Origin: Candidatus Eisenbacteria bacterium
Lineage (GTDB): Bacteria; Eisenbacteria; RBG-16-71-46; SZUA-252
Assembly (NCBI GenBank): GCA_005893305.1
Contig: VBOZ01000029.1
Location: 58,229-112,376, forward strand
Length of the DNA stretch: 54,148 nt
Direction of reading: 5' to 3'
This document shows positions 17,772-26,607 of this stretch, one piece after another. The notes below the pieces were generated by a model, which was not told the origin of the DNA, did not search any database, and saw only the letters and a program-made list of their open reading frames with translations. Within the stretch, counting starts at the first letter, position 1; every line of letters starts with the position of its first letter. The position numbers and the translations under genes are program-made.

Positions 17772-19130
17772 ATGAGCCTCGACGACCAGGAACGAGCCCG
17801 AGTCCTGACGCTGCTCCGGGCATACGGATGGAACGCAACTTCGTTCCAGGTTCTTGAGCCCGGATTTCGCTACTGGTTCGACGGGGAAGACGCGTGCGTC
17901 GGGTACGTCGATACCGGCAAGGCGTGGGTCGTCGCCGGCGCGCCCATCGCGCCGCGCGAGCGCCTCCGGGACGTCGCCCAATCGTTCTCAGCACTCGCCT
18001 CCACGGCCGGCAAGCGCGTGGCATTCTTCGGCACGGAGTCGCGCTTCCAGGAAGCGGTCGGATGGCACGGCCTGCGAATCGGAGATCAACCGGTGTGGGC
18101 CCCCGAGGACTGGGACGCGACCCTCCAGCGCAGCCGCTCGCTTCGCGAGCAGCTTCGCCGCGCACGCGCGAAGGGGGTGAAGGTCCGGAGGCTCGACGCG
18201 GTCGAGCTCTCCCCCGGGCATCCGATGCGAGATCGGGTCGACGCCCTTATCGCACGGTGGCTTCACACGCGCCCGATGGCCCCGATGGGATTCCTCGTTC
18301 AGGTGCACCCGTATACGTTTCCCGAGGAGCGGCACTCCTTCGTGGCCCAGCTCGGGGAGCGCGTGGTGGGCTTTCTCGGTGTCATTCCCATCTACGCGCG
18401 GGGCGGATGGTTCTTCGAGGATTTTCTGAGCGACCCGATCGCCCCGAACGGCACGGTCGAGCTGCTGATCGACGCGGGGATGCGAGCGGCCGCGGCGAAT
18501 GGGATTCCCTACGCGACGCTGGGACTCGTGCCCCTCGTGGGCGAAGTCGGTGTCCGCATTCGCGCCGTCCGCCGCTGGGGCATGCTGCTGTTCGACTTCG
18601 ACGGGCTGCGCGCATTCAAGGGGAGATTCAGGCCCCGCGCCTGGGATCCGATCTACCTCTCCTATCCGCCGGGGGGATCGAGCTGGGGCGCCATCATCGA
18701 CGCCCTGACCGCGTTTTCGAGGGGCGGGCTCTTGGCGTTCGGCGCGCAGACGTTGCTACGAGGGCCCGCCATCGCCATACGCGTGCTCGCGGTCCTTCTG
18801 GCGCCTTGGACGCTTCTGCTATCACTGCCCGTGAGCCGGGCGTGGTTTCCGTCCGAGGCCTCCCGGTGGGGATGGGTGATCTTCGATATCGCGGTGTGCG
18901 TCGCCCTGTATCGGTTGAGCGAGCGGTGGAACCGACGGCTTGCGACCGTGCTCGCGACCGCGATTGCGCTCGACGCCGTCCTCACCCTGTTCCAGGCTGT
19001 GTTCTACGATCTTCCCCGACACCATACGCCGTTGGACCTCGGGGTGATCCTCGTCGCAGTGATGGCGCCCACGGCCGCGACGATCCTCTTGTGGATCGGC
19101 CGCGCCCATCGAGGTTCGGTGGGTGGCTAG
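17772..19130 (+). CDS. DUF2156 (LPG-synthase C-terminal-like) protein with C-terminal membrane domain
   Basis: A 452-residue protein. Residues 1 to about 290 match the DUF2156/phosphatidylglycerol lysyltransferase C-terminal fold (GNAT-like pair): FRYWFDGEDACVGYVDTG, VAGAPIAPRERL, VAFFGTESRFQE, LREQLRRARAKGVKVRRL, and late motifs LGLVPLVGE and FKGRFRPRAWDPIYL. Residues about 330-450 contain about four hydrophobic helices. MprF has its membrane domain before this fold; here the order is reversed. The likely role is transfer of an aminoacyl or similar group to a lipid or surface substrate at the membrane. The substrate is unknown. ATG 17772 is chosen over TTG 17763. Confidence 0.75.
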   Translation: MSLDDQERARVLTLLRAYGWNATSFQVLEPGFRYWFDGEDACVGYVDTGKAWVVAGAPIAPRERLRDVAQSFSALASTAGKRVAFFGTESRFQEAVGWHGLRIGDQPVWAPEDWDATLQRSRSLREQLRRARAKGVKVRRLDAVELSPGHPMRDRVDALIARWLHTRPMAPMGFLVQVHPYTFPEERHSFVAQLGERVVGFLGVIPIYARGGWFFEDFLSDPIAPNGTVELLIDAGMRAAAANGIPYATLGLVPLVGEVGVRIRAVRRWGMLLFDFDGLRAFKGRFRPRAWDPIYLSYPPGGSSWGAIIDALTAFSRGGLLAFGAQTLLRGPAIAIRVLAVLLAPWTLLLSLPVSRAWFPSEASRWGWVIFDIAVCVALYRLSERWNRRLATVLATAIALDAVLTLFQAVFYDLPRHHTPLDLGVILVAVMAPTAATILLWIGRAHRGSVGG

Positions 19131-19207
19131 GGAACCGACGCTCCACTATGGAAGACGCTCCAGTGAGGTTCGCGCCGGAGAGGAACCGGTGCTACTATTC
19201 GTCCTCC

Positions 19208-20011
19208 ATGACCCTCGCCTCGATGTTCCGACCCGGGCGCCTCTCTCTGGCAGCCCTGGCCGCAGTCATCTTGGCTGCTGCGCTGGCCCGGACCGCGTGC
19301 GCCACGCCCTCCACGACCTTCTGGGCCCCATCCACGCCGTTTGTACAGCCGCTCGGAGTGCTTCACGTGACGTACGACACCTATTTCGGGTCGAAGGCGG
19401 CCTATCCCATCGACCTGGGGCTAACCATGGGAGTGCTTCCGGGGAAGCGTCTCCAGTCCGAGATTGGCTTCGACTTGCTCTACCCAAGCATCGCGGGATC
19501 CAGTGCGATCGACCTGCCCCTCGTCCTCAATGCGAAAGTGGGGGCTCCCGAGGATACGTACTTCAAGGGCCAGCCGGGATGGTCGGCCGGGATCTTCGGA
19601 GCGGGCCTCAAGAAGGGATTCAATGACCAGAACGTGCTGGGCGCCATGATCGGGAAGACGCTGCCGCGATTCGGAGCGGCCTCGATCGGCGGGTATTACG
19701 CTCTGAACAAGGATCTGTTCCGCTCGGCCAGCGGGAAGGCGGAGCGGAGCGGCTTGATGGCGGGCTGGCTGTCGCCCCCCATCGATGTGCCACGCATCGA
19801 CAAGATCGTCCTGGCCTGGGACCTCCAGACCGGAAAGAATGCCCTCGGCGCGACCGGGGGCGGCGCCTACCTGTATTTCACGCCGGCGATTGACCTCCTG
19901 ATCGGCCCCGTCTTCTTCTTCGAGGATGAGCTGCAGCCCGGCGCCTCGAAGTCGCTCTGGACCGCGCAGCTCGACGTCGATCTGGATCTGTTGGCGGGCA
20001 GCAAGAAATGA
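19208..20011 (+). CDS. predicted outer-membrane beta-barrel protein
   Basis: A 267-residue exported protein of no firmly recognised family. The signal peptide (LSLAALAAVILAAALARTACA) is cleaved near residue 31. The rest alternates short amphipathic beta-strands with turns (VLHVTYDTYFG, DLGLTMGVLPG, LQSEIGFDLLYPS, AASIGGYYALNKD) and ends with FFFEDELQP and a strand LWTAQLDVDLDLL, as in transporter-like barrels. The start is the ATG 19208 directly before the signal peptide. It lies 77 nt after the DUF2156 gene and 46 nt before amt, so it may be a porin linked to ammonium uptake; this is inferred from position only. Confidence 0.7.
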   Translation: MTLASMFRPGRLSLAALAAVILAAALARTACATPSTTFWAPSTPFVQPLGVLHVTYDTYFGSKAAYPIDLGLTMGVLPGKRLQSEIGFDLLYPSIAGSSAIDLPLVLNAKVGAPEDTYFKGQPGWSAGIFGAGLKKGFNDQNVLGAMIGKTLPRFGAASIGGYYALNKDLFRSASGKAERSGLMAGWLSPPIDVPRIDKIVLAWDLQTGKNALGATGGGAYLYFTPAIDLLIGPVFFFEDELQPGASKSLWTAQLDVDLDLLAGSKK

Positions 20012-20057
20012 AGTCCGGCAACCTAGTTCGGCCCATTTGACCTAGGAGGGAAGCTCC

Positions 20058-21275
20058 GTGCTGCGACTCGACACCGGTAATACCGCCTTCATGCTCCTGT
20101 GCAGCAGCCTCGTGATGCTCATGACCCCCGGCCTCGCCTTCTTCTACGGCGGGCTGGTCGGCCGCAAGAACGTGCTGGCGATCATGATTCAGAGCTTCGT
20201 CTCGCTCTGCTGGACCACGGTGATCTGGTTCGTCTGCGGCTACTCCCTTTGTTTCTCCGGCGACGTCGGCGGCGTGATCGGCAACTTGGACATGGCCTTC
20301 ATGCGCGGCGTCAATCTGATGACGCCCTCGCCCAACGACAGCATCCCGCTGATCGTGCACATCGCCTACCAGATGATGTTCGCGATCATCACCCCCGCTC
20401 TCATCACGGGGGCCTTCGCCAACCGCGTGACCTTCAAGGCGTACTTCATCTTTCTCACGCTTTGGCTGCTCTTCGTGTACTTCCCGTTCGTGCACATGGT
20501 TTGGGGCGGTGGCCTGCTCGCGAAGTGGGGCGTTCTGGACTTCGCCGGCGGCATCGTGGTGCACAACATCGCGGGCATCGCGGCGCTCGCTTCGGTACTC
20601 TACGTCGGGCGGCGCCGCGTGCAGGACAAGGGTCCGCACAGCATTCCGCTTGTGGCGCTCGGCACGGGGCTTCTCTGGTTCGGCTGGTACGGATTCAACG
20701 CCGGCAGCGAATTCCGGGTCGACGCCGTGAGCGCAACCGCCTTCCTCAATACCGACCTCGCCGCTTCATTCGCGGGGATGGCGTGGTTCGCGGTCGAATG
20801 GATGTCGGGAGCGAAACCGAAATTCCTGGGACTCCTCACCGGCTCCGTGGCCGGGCTGGCCACAATCACGCCCGCCGCGGGCTTTGTCTCCCCCGCCAGC
20901 GCGGCGATCATCGGCATCGTTTCGGGCGTGGTTTGCTTCTACGCCGTGGCGCTCAAGAACAAGCTCCACTGGGACGATGCGCTCGACGTGTGGGGGGTGC
21001 ACGGCGTGGGCGGCTTCATCGGCATTGTCATGCTCGGCATCTTCGCGACCAAGGCCTACAACCCTGCGGGCACCAACGGGCTTCTCGCGGGCAATCCTGT
21101 GTTCTTCGTGAAGCAGTGCGTCGCCGTGCTGCTGTCGTCGGTGTGGGCCTTCGCCTTCACGCTCGGCATGCTCTGGCTGATCGACCGGGTCACCCCGGTC
21201 AAGGTGGGGGCAGGTGCCGAGGAAGTCGGCCTCGACGAGGCGCTCCACGGCGAGACGGCATACGAGGCGCTGTAG
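20058..21275 (+). CDS. amt: ammonium transporter (Amt family)
   Basis: Inner-membrane channel for ammonium uptake, 405 residues, with about 11 hydrophobic segments. Family blocks: FMLLCSSLVMLMTPGLAFFY near the N-terminus, the signature DFAGGIVVHNIAGIAAL with the first pore His, and VWGVHGVGGFIG with the second. GTG start with AGGAGGGA 8 nt upstream. No glnK/PII gene is adjacent. Instead a Ser/Thr kinase gene starts 2 nt downstream, which suggests a different coupling of ammonium uptake to signalling. No N-terminal signal peptide or fused receiver domain is present. Confidence 0.97.
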   Translation: MLRLDTGNTAFMLLCSSLVMLMTPGLAFFYGGLVGRKNVLAIMIQSFVSLCWTTVIWFVCGYSLCFSGDVGGVIGNLDMAFMRGVNLMTPSPNDSIPLIVHIAYQMMFAIITPALITGAFANRVTFKAYFIFLTLWLLFVYFPFVHMVWGGGLLAKWGVLDFAGGIVVHNIAGIAALASVLYVGRRRVQDKGPHSIPLVALGTGLLWFGWYGFNAGSEFRVDAVSATAFLNTDLAASFAGMAWFAVEWMSGAKPKFLGLLTGSVAGLATITPAAGFVSPASAAIIGIVSGVVCFYAVALKNKLHWDDALDVWGVHGVGGFIGIVMLGIFATKAYNPAGTNGLLAGNPVFFVKQCVAVLLSSVWAFAFTLGMLWLIDRVTPVKVGAGAEEVGLDEALHGETAYEAL

Positions 21276-21277
21276 GG

Positions 21278-23536
21278 GTGACGCTGACCCGCGGCACTTG
21301 GCTTGGACCGTACGAGATCGTCGGACCTCTGGGCGCCGGAGGCATGGGCGAGGTCTACCGCGCGCGCGACACGCGGCTCGGGCGAGACGTCGCGATCAAG
21401 GCGCTGCCGCCCGCGTTCGCCGCGGACCCGGCGCGGCTCTCCCGCTTCCGACGCGAGGCTCAGACGCTCGCTTCCTTGAATCATCCGAACATCGCGGCGA
21501 TCTACGGGCTCGAGGAGACCGCCGGCACGCCCCATCTCGTCCTCGAGCTGGTCGAAGGCGAGACGCTGGCCGCGCGCTTGGCGCGCGGGGCGCTGCCGCA
21601 GGGCGAGGCGCTGGCGCTGGGCATCCAGATCGCGGGCGCGATCGAGGCGGCCCACGAGCGCGGCATCGTCCATCGCGATCTGAAACCGGGGAACGTCATG
21701 ATCAACCCTGGGGGAATGGCGAAGGTGCTCGACTTCGGACTCGCGAAAAGCGATCCGGGGCCGGCGAGCGGGACCATGCTCTCCGATTCGCCGACGCTCT
21801 CGGAGCATCCGGCGACGGTGGCCGGCGTGATCCTCGGCACAGCGGCCTATATGAGCCCCGAACAGGCGCGCGGCAAGCCGGTAGATCGGCGCACCGACGT
21901 CTGGTCGTTCGGCTGCGTGCTCTACGAGTGCTTTGCTGGGCGCCCAGCCTTTGCCGGCGAGACCGCGTCGGATCTGATCGCGCGAATCCTCGAGCGTGAG
22001 CCCGATTGGGCGACGATGCCGGCCGGCTCGCCGCCGAGGATCCGCGAGATTCTGCGACGCTGCCTGCGCAAGAACGCCGACGAGCGGCCGCGCGACATTC
22101 GGGACGTGCGACTCGAGCTGTCCGACATCGCCTCGGGGAGCGGAAAGGCCGCGGCGGGCCGCGAGAAATCGATCGCGGTGCTGCCGTTCGAAAACCAGAG
22201 CGGGGCCGACGACGAATTCTTCGCCGACGGCGTCACGGACGAAATCCTGAACGCGCTCGCGCAGGTCGAGGGCCTGCGCGTGGCGGCGCGCGCGTCGTGC
22301 TTCGCGTTCAAAGGCCGGAGGGAGGACCTCCGGGCGATCGGCGAGAAGCTCGATGTGACCACGGTGCTCGAAGGGACGGTTCGCAGGGCGGGCCCGCGGC
22401 TGCGCATCACCGTGCAGCTCGCCAACGCCGCCGACGGCTACCAACTCTGGTCGGAGCGCTACGATCGCGAGATGACGGACGTCTTCGCGGTGCAGGACGA
22501 GATCGCGAGCGCCATCGCCACCCGACTGCGCGGGACCATGCATGCGGAAGCGGACCGGAGCCGCGCGCGGGGCGGCACCGAGAACCTCGAGGCGTACGAG
22601 CTGGTGCTGCGGGGCCGCGCCCTGCTGATCAAGCGTGGCCGGTTCATGCTGCAGGCGATCGCGCTCTTCGAGAAGGCGATCTCAATCGATCCGCGCTACG
22701 CGGAGCCCCTGGCGTCGCTGTCCGATTCCTACCGCCTGATGGGCACATTCGGTGTCGCCCCGTTTGCCGAGGTCATGTCGAAGTCGAAGGACCTCGCCGA
22801 GCGGGCCCTGGCGATCGATCCGAGGCTTGTTGAAGCCTGGGCGACGCTGGCGGCCGTGGAAGAGCAATACGATCGCAACTTCGCGCGCTCCGACTCGCTG
22901 TACGAGCGGGCGCTGGAGTATGAGCCGCGCAACGCGACCACGCGCGCCCAGTGGGCGCTGTGGAGGGCGATCCGCGGCGTGATGCCGGACGAAACAGCCA
23001 TTGCTGAGCTTCGCCGTGCCGTTCACGACGATCCGCTCAACCCCTGGGTCGGTAGCATGCATTCCTACCTTCTCGGCATCACAGGAAGACATACGGAATC
23101 GACCGCTGAGGCGGAACGGTCGATGGGACTCGACGAGGAATCGTTCTTCGCCCGCTGGAATCTGATGCGCGCCCATGCATGGGCCGGCCGCTACGACCGC
23201 GCCATCAGGGAGGCGCCGGCATTGCTGGGGGATTCGGGTCGCCATCACTGGGCGCTCGGTCTGCTTGCGTGGACGTACGGTCGGGCGGACCGCGCGGGCC
23301 AGGCGCGCGCATGCTATGACGAGTTGGAGGGGCGCTCGCGCCACGAGTTCGTGTCGCCCTGCTGGCTCTCCGTCGCGGCTGGCTGCGCGGACCTCGAGGA
23401 GCCGGCGATTCGCTGGGCGGAGCGCGCCGTGGCTGAACGCGATCCGCTGCTGCTCTGGTCCCGCAGGCTCCCGTTTTGGGAGTACCATCGGGAGCGTCCT
23501 CAATTCAAAGAGGTCATGCGGGACGTGTGGGAGTGA
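21278..23536 (+). CDS. Ser/Thr protein kinase with TolB-like and TPR domains
   Basis: A 752-residue soluble signalling protein. The kinase domain (about 10-285) has the Gly loop LGAGGMGEVYRA, K41 in VAIKALP, H132-R133-D134 in HRDLKPGNV, D152 in DFGLAK and GTAAYMSPEQARG. Residues about 297-425 form a TolB/FlgO-like domain (IAVLPFENQSGADDEFFADG) of the type found in adenylate-cyclase-like and kinase proteins. The rest (about 440-745) is TPR-like helical repeats. No transmembrane helix was seen, unlike many PknB proteins. The GTG start lies 2 nt after the amt stop and has only a weak ribosome-binding site, implying translational coupling. All catalytic residues are intact. Confidence 0.9.
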   Translation: MTLTRGTWLGPYEIVGPLGAGGMGEVYRARDTRLGRDVAIKALPPAFAADPARLSRFRREAQTLASLNHPNIAAIYGLEETAGTPHLVLELVEGETLAARLARGALPQGEALALGIQIAGAIEAAHERGIVHRDLKPGNVMINPGGMAKVLDFGLAKSDPGPASGTMLSDSPTLSEHPATVAGVILGTAAYMSPEQARGKPVDRRTDVWSFGCVLYECFAGRPAFAGETASDLIARILEREPDWATMPAGSPPRIREILRRCLRKNADERPRDIRDVRLELSDIASGSGKAAAGREKSIAVLPFENQSGADDEFFADGVTDEILNALAQVEGLRVAARASCFAFKGRREDLRAIGEKLDVTTVLEGTVRRAGPRLRITVQLANAADGYQLWSERYDREMTDVFAVQDEIASAIATRLRGTMHAEADRSRARGGTENLEAYELVLRGRALLIKRGRFMLQAIALFEKAISIDPRYAEPLASLSDSYRLMGTFGVAPFAEVMSKSKDLAERALAIDPRLVEAWATLAAVEEQYDRNFARSDSLYERALEYEPRNATTRAQWALWRAIRGVMPDETAIAELRRAVHDDPLNPWVGSMHSYLLGITGRHTESTAEAERSMGLDEESFFARWNLMRAHAWAGRYDRAIREAPALLGDSGRHHWALGLLAWTYGRADRAGQARACYDELEGRSRHEFVSPCWLSVAAGCADLEEPAIRWAERAVAERDPLLLWSRRLPFWEYHRERPQFKEVMRDVWE

Positions 23537-23561
23537 GCCGCCGCCCCGGATAAGGAATCTT

Positions 23562-24548
23562 GTGATCGAGATCGCGCAAATCCGAGCTGCCGCCGAGCGA
23601 ATCCGCGGGCGGATTCATCGCACGCCGATACTCTCCGCCTCGTCGATCGGGGAGCGAGCCGGTGTGTCGCTTCGGCTTAAATGCGAAAACTTCCAGAAGA
23701 CCGGCTCGTTCAAACCCCGCGGCGCGCTGAACAAAATCCTGACGCTCTCTCGTGAGGAGCGCGCGAAGGGCCTCGTCACCGTATCGGCGGGGAATCACGC
23801 GCAGGCGGTCGCGTGGGCGGCGCGGCAGGATAAGGCACCGGCCGTCGTCGTGATGCCGACCGGAGCTTCGCAGTCCAAGCTGGACGCCGTTCGAGGGTAC
23901 GGCGCCGAGGTGATTCTCCACGGCGACAGGGCCACTCTCTTCGACAGGGTCCACGAAGTCGAGCGCGAGCGAGGCGCGATATTCGTGCACCCCTTTGACG
24001 ATCCGGTCGTGGTTGCCGGGGCGGGGACGGCCGGGCTCGAGATCGCGGAGGATGCTCCAGATATCGGTGCCGTTATCGTTCCCGTGGGAGGGGGCGGTCT
24101 CATGAGCGGGATCGCGTGCGCGGTCGCCGCCATGATTCCCAGGGCGAAAGTCTACGCCGTCGAGCTCCAGGCGGGCCCGGGTCTAGGACCAGCCCTTGCG
24201 GCGGGGAAGCCGGTTCCGGTACCGCGTCCGATGGACACGCTCGCCGATGGGATGTGTCCACCTTTCGTTGGTGAGATCGCGGTCGAGGTCGCGCGCCGTT
24301 TCGTGCACGAGATCATCGTCGTTTCCGAGGAAGAGATCATCGAGGCGATGCGGCTTCTCTTTACGCGCGCGAAGCTCTACGTGGAAGGCTCCGGTGCCGC
24401 GGCCGTCGCGGCGCTCCTCAGCGGAAGGATTCGGCTCCCCAGAGGGGTGCCGGTCGTTGCGTTGGTTTCTGGGGGGAACGTGGACCCGGCTCGCGCGATC
24501 GCCGTGCTCAGCGAGGAAACGCCTCCGGAAGGCCGCCGTCCACGGTGA
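23562..24548 (+). CDS. threonine ammonia-lyase (threonine dehydratase), PLP-dependent
   Basis: A 328-residue fold-type II PLP enzyme that deaminates threonine (or serine) to the 2-oxo acid. The Schiff-base lysine is in KTGSFKPRGA, with the Asn/Gly block VSAGNHAQAVAWAA, the phosphate loop PVGGGGLMSG and the C-terminal YVEGSGAAAVAAL. It lacks the ACT regulatory domain of biosynthetic IlvA, so it is of the short catabolic TdcB type; serine/threonine racemase activity cannot be excluded. GTG start with AAGGA upstream. Its 3' end overlaps the convergent aldolase/SDR gene by 41 nt. Confidence 0.9.
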   Translation: MIEIAQIRAAAERIRGRIHRTPILSASSIGERAGVSLRLKCENFQKTGSFKPRGALNKILTLSREERAKGLVTVSAGNHAQAVAWAARQDKAPAVVVMPTGASQSKLDAVRGYGAEVILHGDRATLFDRVHEVERERGAIFVHPFDDPVVVAGAGTAGLEIAEDAPDIGAVIVPVGGGGLMSGIACAVAAMIPRAKVYAVELQAGPGLGPALAAGKPVPVPRPMDTLADGMCPPFVGEIAVEVARRFVHEIIVVSEEEIIEAMRLLFTRAKLYVEGSGAAAVAALLSGRIRLPRGVPVVALVSGGNVDPARAIAVLSEETPPEGRRPR

Positions 24549-26607
24549 TGATGTCTCCGGTGGTATAGCGGAATCGCTCGCTCGCCAGCAGCGCCGCTAG
24601 GTCGGCGACGGTCTCAGCCGGTATGAGCGATACGCCCATGACGTTGCGCCTGCGGTACGCCTCCAGTTGATCCTCGACTGAAACGCCCCGCATGGCGGCC
24701 CGCTCTTTGACGAACTTCAAGAAGAGCGGCGTCTCGATCTGATCTGCGTTGATGGCGTTCACTCGAATGCCGTCGCCGCCCAGCTCGACGGCGGCGACCC
24801 GCATCGCCTGGAGCAGCGCTGCCTTGCTCCCACCATACGCCGCGGCGTCCCGGCCCGGCGCCATGGCGGCCTTCGATACCGACGCGACGATCGAGCCACC
24901 CAGCTGCTGGCGTCGCATGACGGACGCAGCCGACCCCATCGCCAGAACGGCGCCAATGTAATGGACATTGAGCTGATGCTGAAGATCCTCGCGCCGGATC
25001 TCGGTCACGCCCGCGAATCGGGGCGCCTGGCCCGCCGTGTAGAACAGGCTATCGAGACCGCCGAACTCGAATACCGTTCGCCGCACCAAGCGCGCGAGAC
25101 TCTCGTCGTCCCGGACGTCCAGCGCGACACCAATGGCGCGGCCCGGGTACGTTGTCTTGATCCCGGCCGCTACCGCCTCGGCGGACCCGCCGTCGAGGTC
25201 AGCGACCACGACGTGCGCGCCTTCCTCGACGAAACGCCGGGCCGCAGCCTGTCCGATCCCGCTCCCGCCGCCGATCACAACCGCTATGTGGCGGGGGAGC
25301 AGCAACGAGGCTTTCTCTTTGGCGTCCTGTTCGTCAACCTTCCGCCGCTCGAGAGGCCAGTGCTCGAACTCGAAGACGTCCGCCTCGGAAAGGAACCGGA
25401 ACGCGTCGATCGCCTCCGCGTTCGCGATCGTCTCGAGCACGGCCCGATAACACAGATTCGCCGTGACGGCGCTCCGCTTGTCCCGGGACGCGGTGATCAT
25501 CCCGAGACCTGGTGCAAGCACGACCTTTGCCCAGTCGTCGAGCGGAGCCTCGCCATTGGTGGCGTGCCGCGCGTGATAGTCCTCGTATTCCTTCCGCTGC
25601 CGCCCGAGCTGAGAGCGGACCACCGCGGCCGTCTCCTCCGGGGGTGCGGTCGGATCGAGGTCCAGCCACGCGGGAAGCGCCCCGGCACGCAGGATGTGTT
25701 CCGGCGTCGCCATCCCGCGGCGGGCGAGCGCGGGGAGGCCTTTGTTCGCGAGAGCGGTCAGGACATCGTCGGAGTCGTCGAAATGCAGGATGACGCGGTT
25801 CGTCGATCCAAGGGCGCCGCGAACGACGGGAAGCACGAGCTCGGCGGCGCGCCGGCGAACGTCCACCGATGGGGTCGGGACCAGCTCGGCTCGCGGCGCG
25901 GTCCGACTGCGTCGCTTCGAGAGCAGGTAGTCCTCGATCACGTTCACGGCGCGGAGCAATCGCGCGTAGCACTCCCGCGAATCCTCCCCCCACACGACCA
26001 GGCCGTGATGTGCGAGCGCGAGCCCGATGGCCCCGCGCGGCAGCCGATCCACGATGCCGCTGACCGCTCGGGCCAGGGGGAACCCCGGGCGCACGTACGG
26101 CACGTATACGATTTCTCCCGCGAACAGCTCGGCAACGAGTCGCTGCGCGACAGCATCCCCCACGTTGGTGAGGCTCATCGTCGGGACGTCGTGGGTGTGC
26201 GCGATGACCCGATGGGGGAGGAGCGAGTGAAGCGGCGTCTCCACGCTCGGCGCGGGCCCTTCAGCCAGCATCGCGCGCGCCATGAATTTCATCATTTCGG
26301 CGTCGTGCATCGTCTCGATAGTCCGCAGCGTAGCCAGGGCCGCCAGCGACAGGCGCGTGAATCCCTCCGGCCCGACCGTGCGCAAATCGGTGCCGCTTCC
26401 CTTGACCAGCAACGCATCCCCTACCTTGATCGACGTGTTACCACCGCCGGGCTGCACCAGGCGGGGTTCTTGTCCGATGAGGTTCGAGAGGTAGACGAGC
26501 TGCGCGAGGTCGTCCGCGCCGGGCGCGGGCCCGGCACCCCAACGATCGTCGATTCGCGCGGAGACGCTGTGTGCGACCATGCTTGGCAGCGAGGAGTTAG
26601 GCGCCAC
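24508..26607 (-). CDS. bifunctional class II aldolase / short-chain dehydrogenase (RhaD-like)
   Basis: A 699-residue fusion of the type that acts on methylpentoses: the aldolase half splits a ketose (rhamnulose-like) and the dehydrogenase half oxidises the lactaldehyde or an alcohol. Residues about 30-400 are class II aldolase, with zinc-binding His in VIAHTHDVPTM and LALAHHGLVVWG. Residues about 440-699 are SDR, with VIGGGSGIGQAA and the YGGSK catalytic pair. The first codon used is GTG 26607, which overlaps the RNB gene end by 11 nt; ATG 26580 is an alternative and neither has a strong ribosome-binding site. No other sugar-degradation gene is near. Confidence 0.9.
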   Translation of the reverse strand: MAPNSSLPSMVAHSVSARIDDRWGAGPAPGADDLAQLVYLSNLIGQEPRLVQPGGGNTSIKVGDALLVKGSGTDLRTVGPEGFTRLSLAALATLRTIETMHDAEMMKFMARAMLAEGPAPSVETPLHSLLPHRVIAHTHDVPTMSLTNVGDAVAQRLVAELFAGEIVYVPYVRPGFPLARAVSGIVDRLPRGAIGLALAHHGLVVWGEDSRECYARLLRAVNVIEDYLLSKRRSRTAPRAELVPTPSVDVRRRAAELVLPVVRGALGSTNRVILHFDDSDDVLTALANKGLPALARRGMATPEHILRAGALPAWLDLDPTAPPEETAAVVRSQLGRQRKEYEDYHARHATNGEAPLDDWAKVVLAPGLGMITASRDKRSAVTANLCYRAVLETIANAEAIDAFRFLSEADVFEFEHWPLERRKVDEQDAKEKASLLLPRHIAVVIGGGSGIGQAAARRFVEEGAHVVVADLDGGSAEAVAAGIKTTYPGRAIGVALDVRDDESLARLVRRTVFEFGGLDSLFYTAGQAPRFAGVTEIRREDLQHQLNVHYIGAVLAMGSAASVMRRQQLGGSIVASVSKAAMAPGRDAAAYGGSKAALLQAMRVAAVELGGDGIRVNAINADQIETPLFLKFVKERAAMRGVSVEDQLEAYRRRNVMGVSLIPAETVADLAALLASERFRYTTGDIITVDGGLPEAFPR

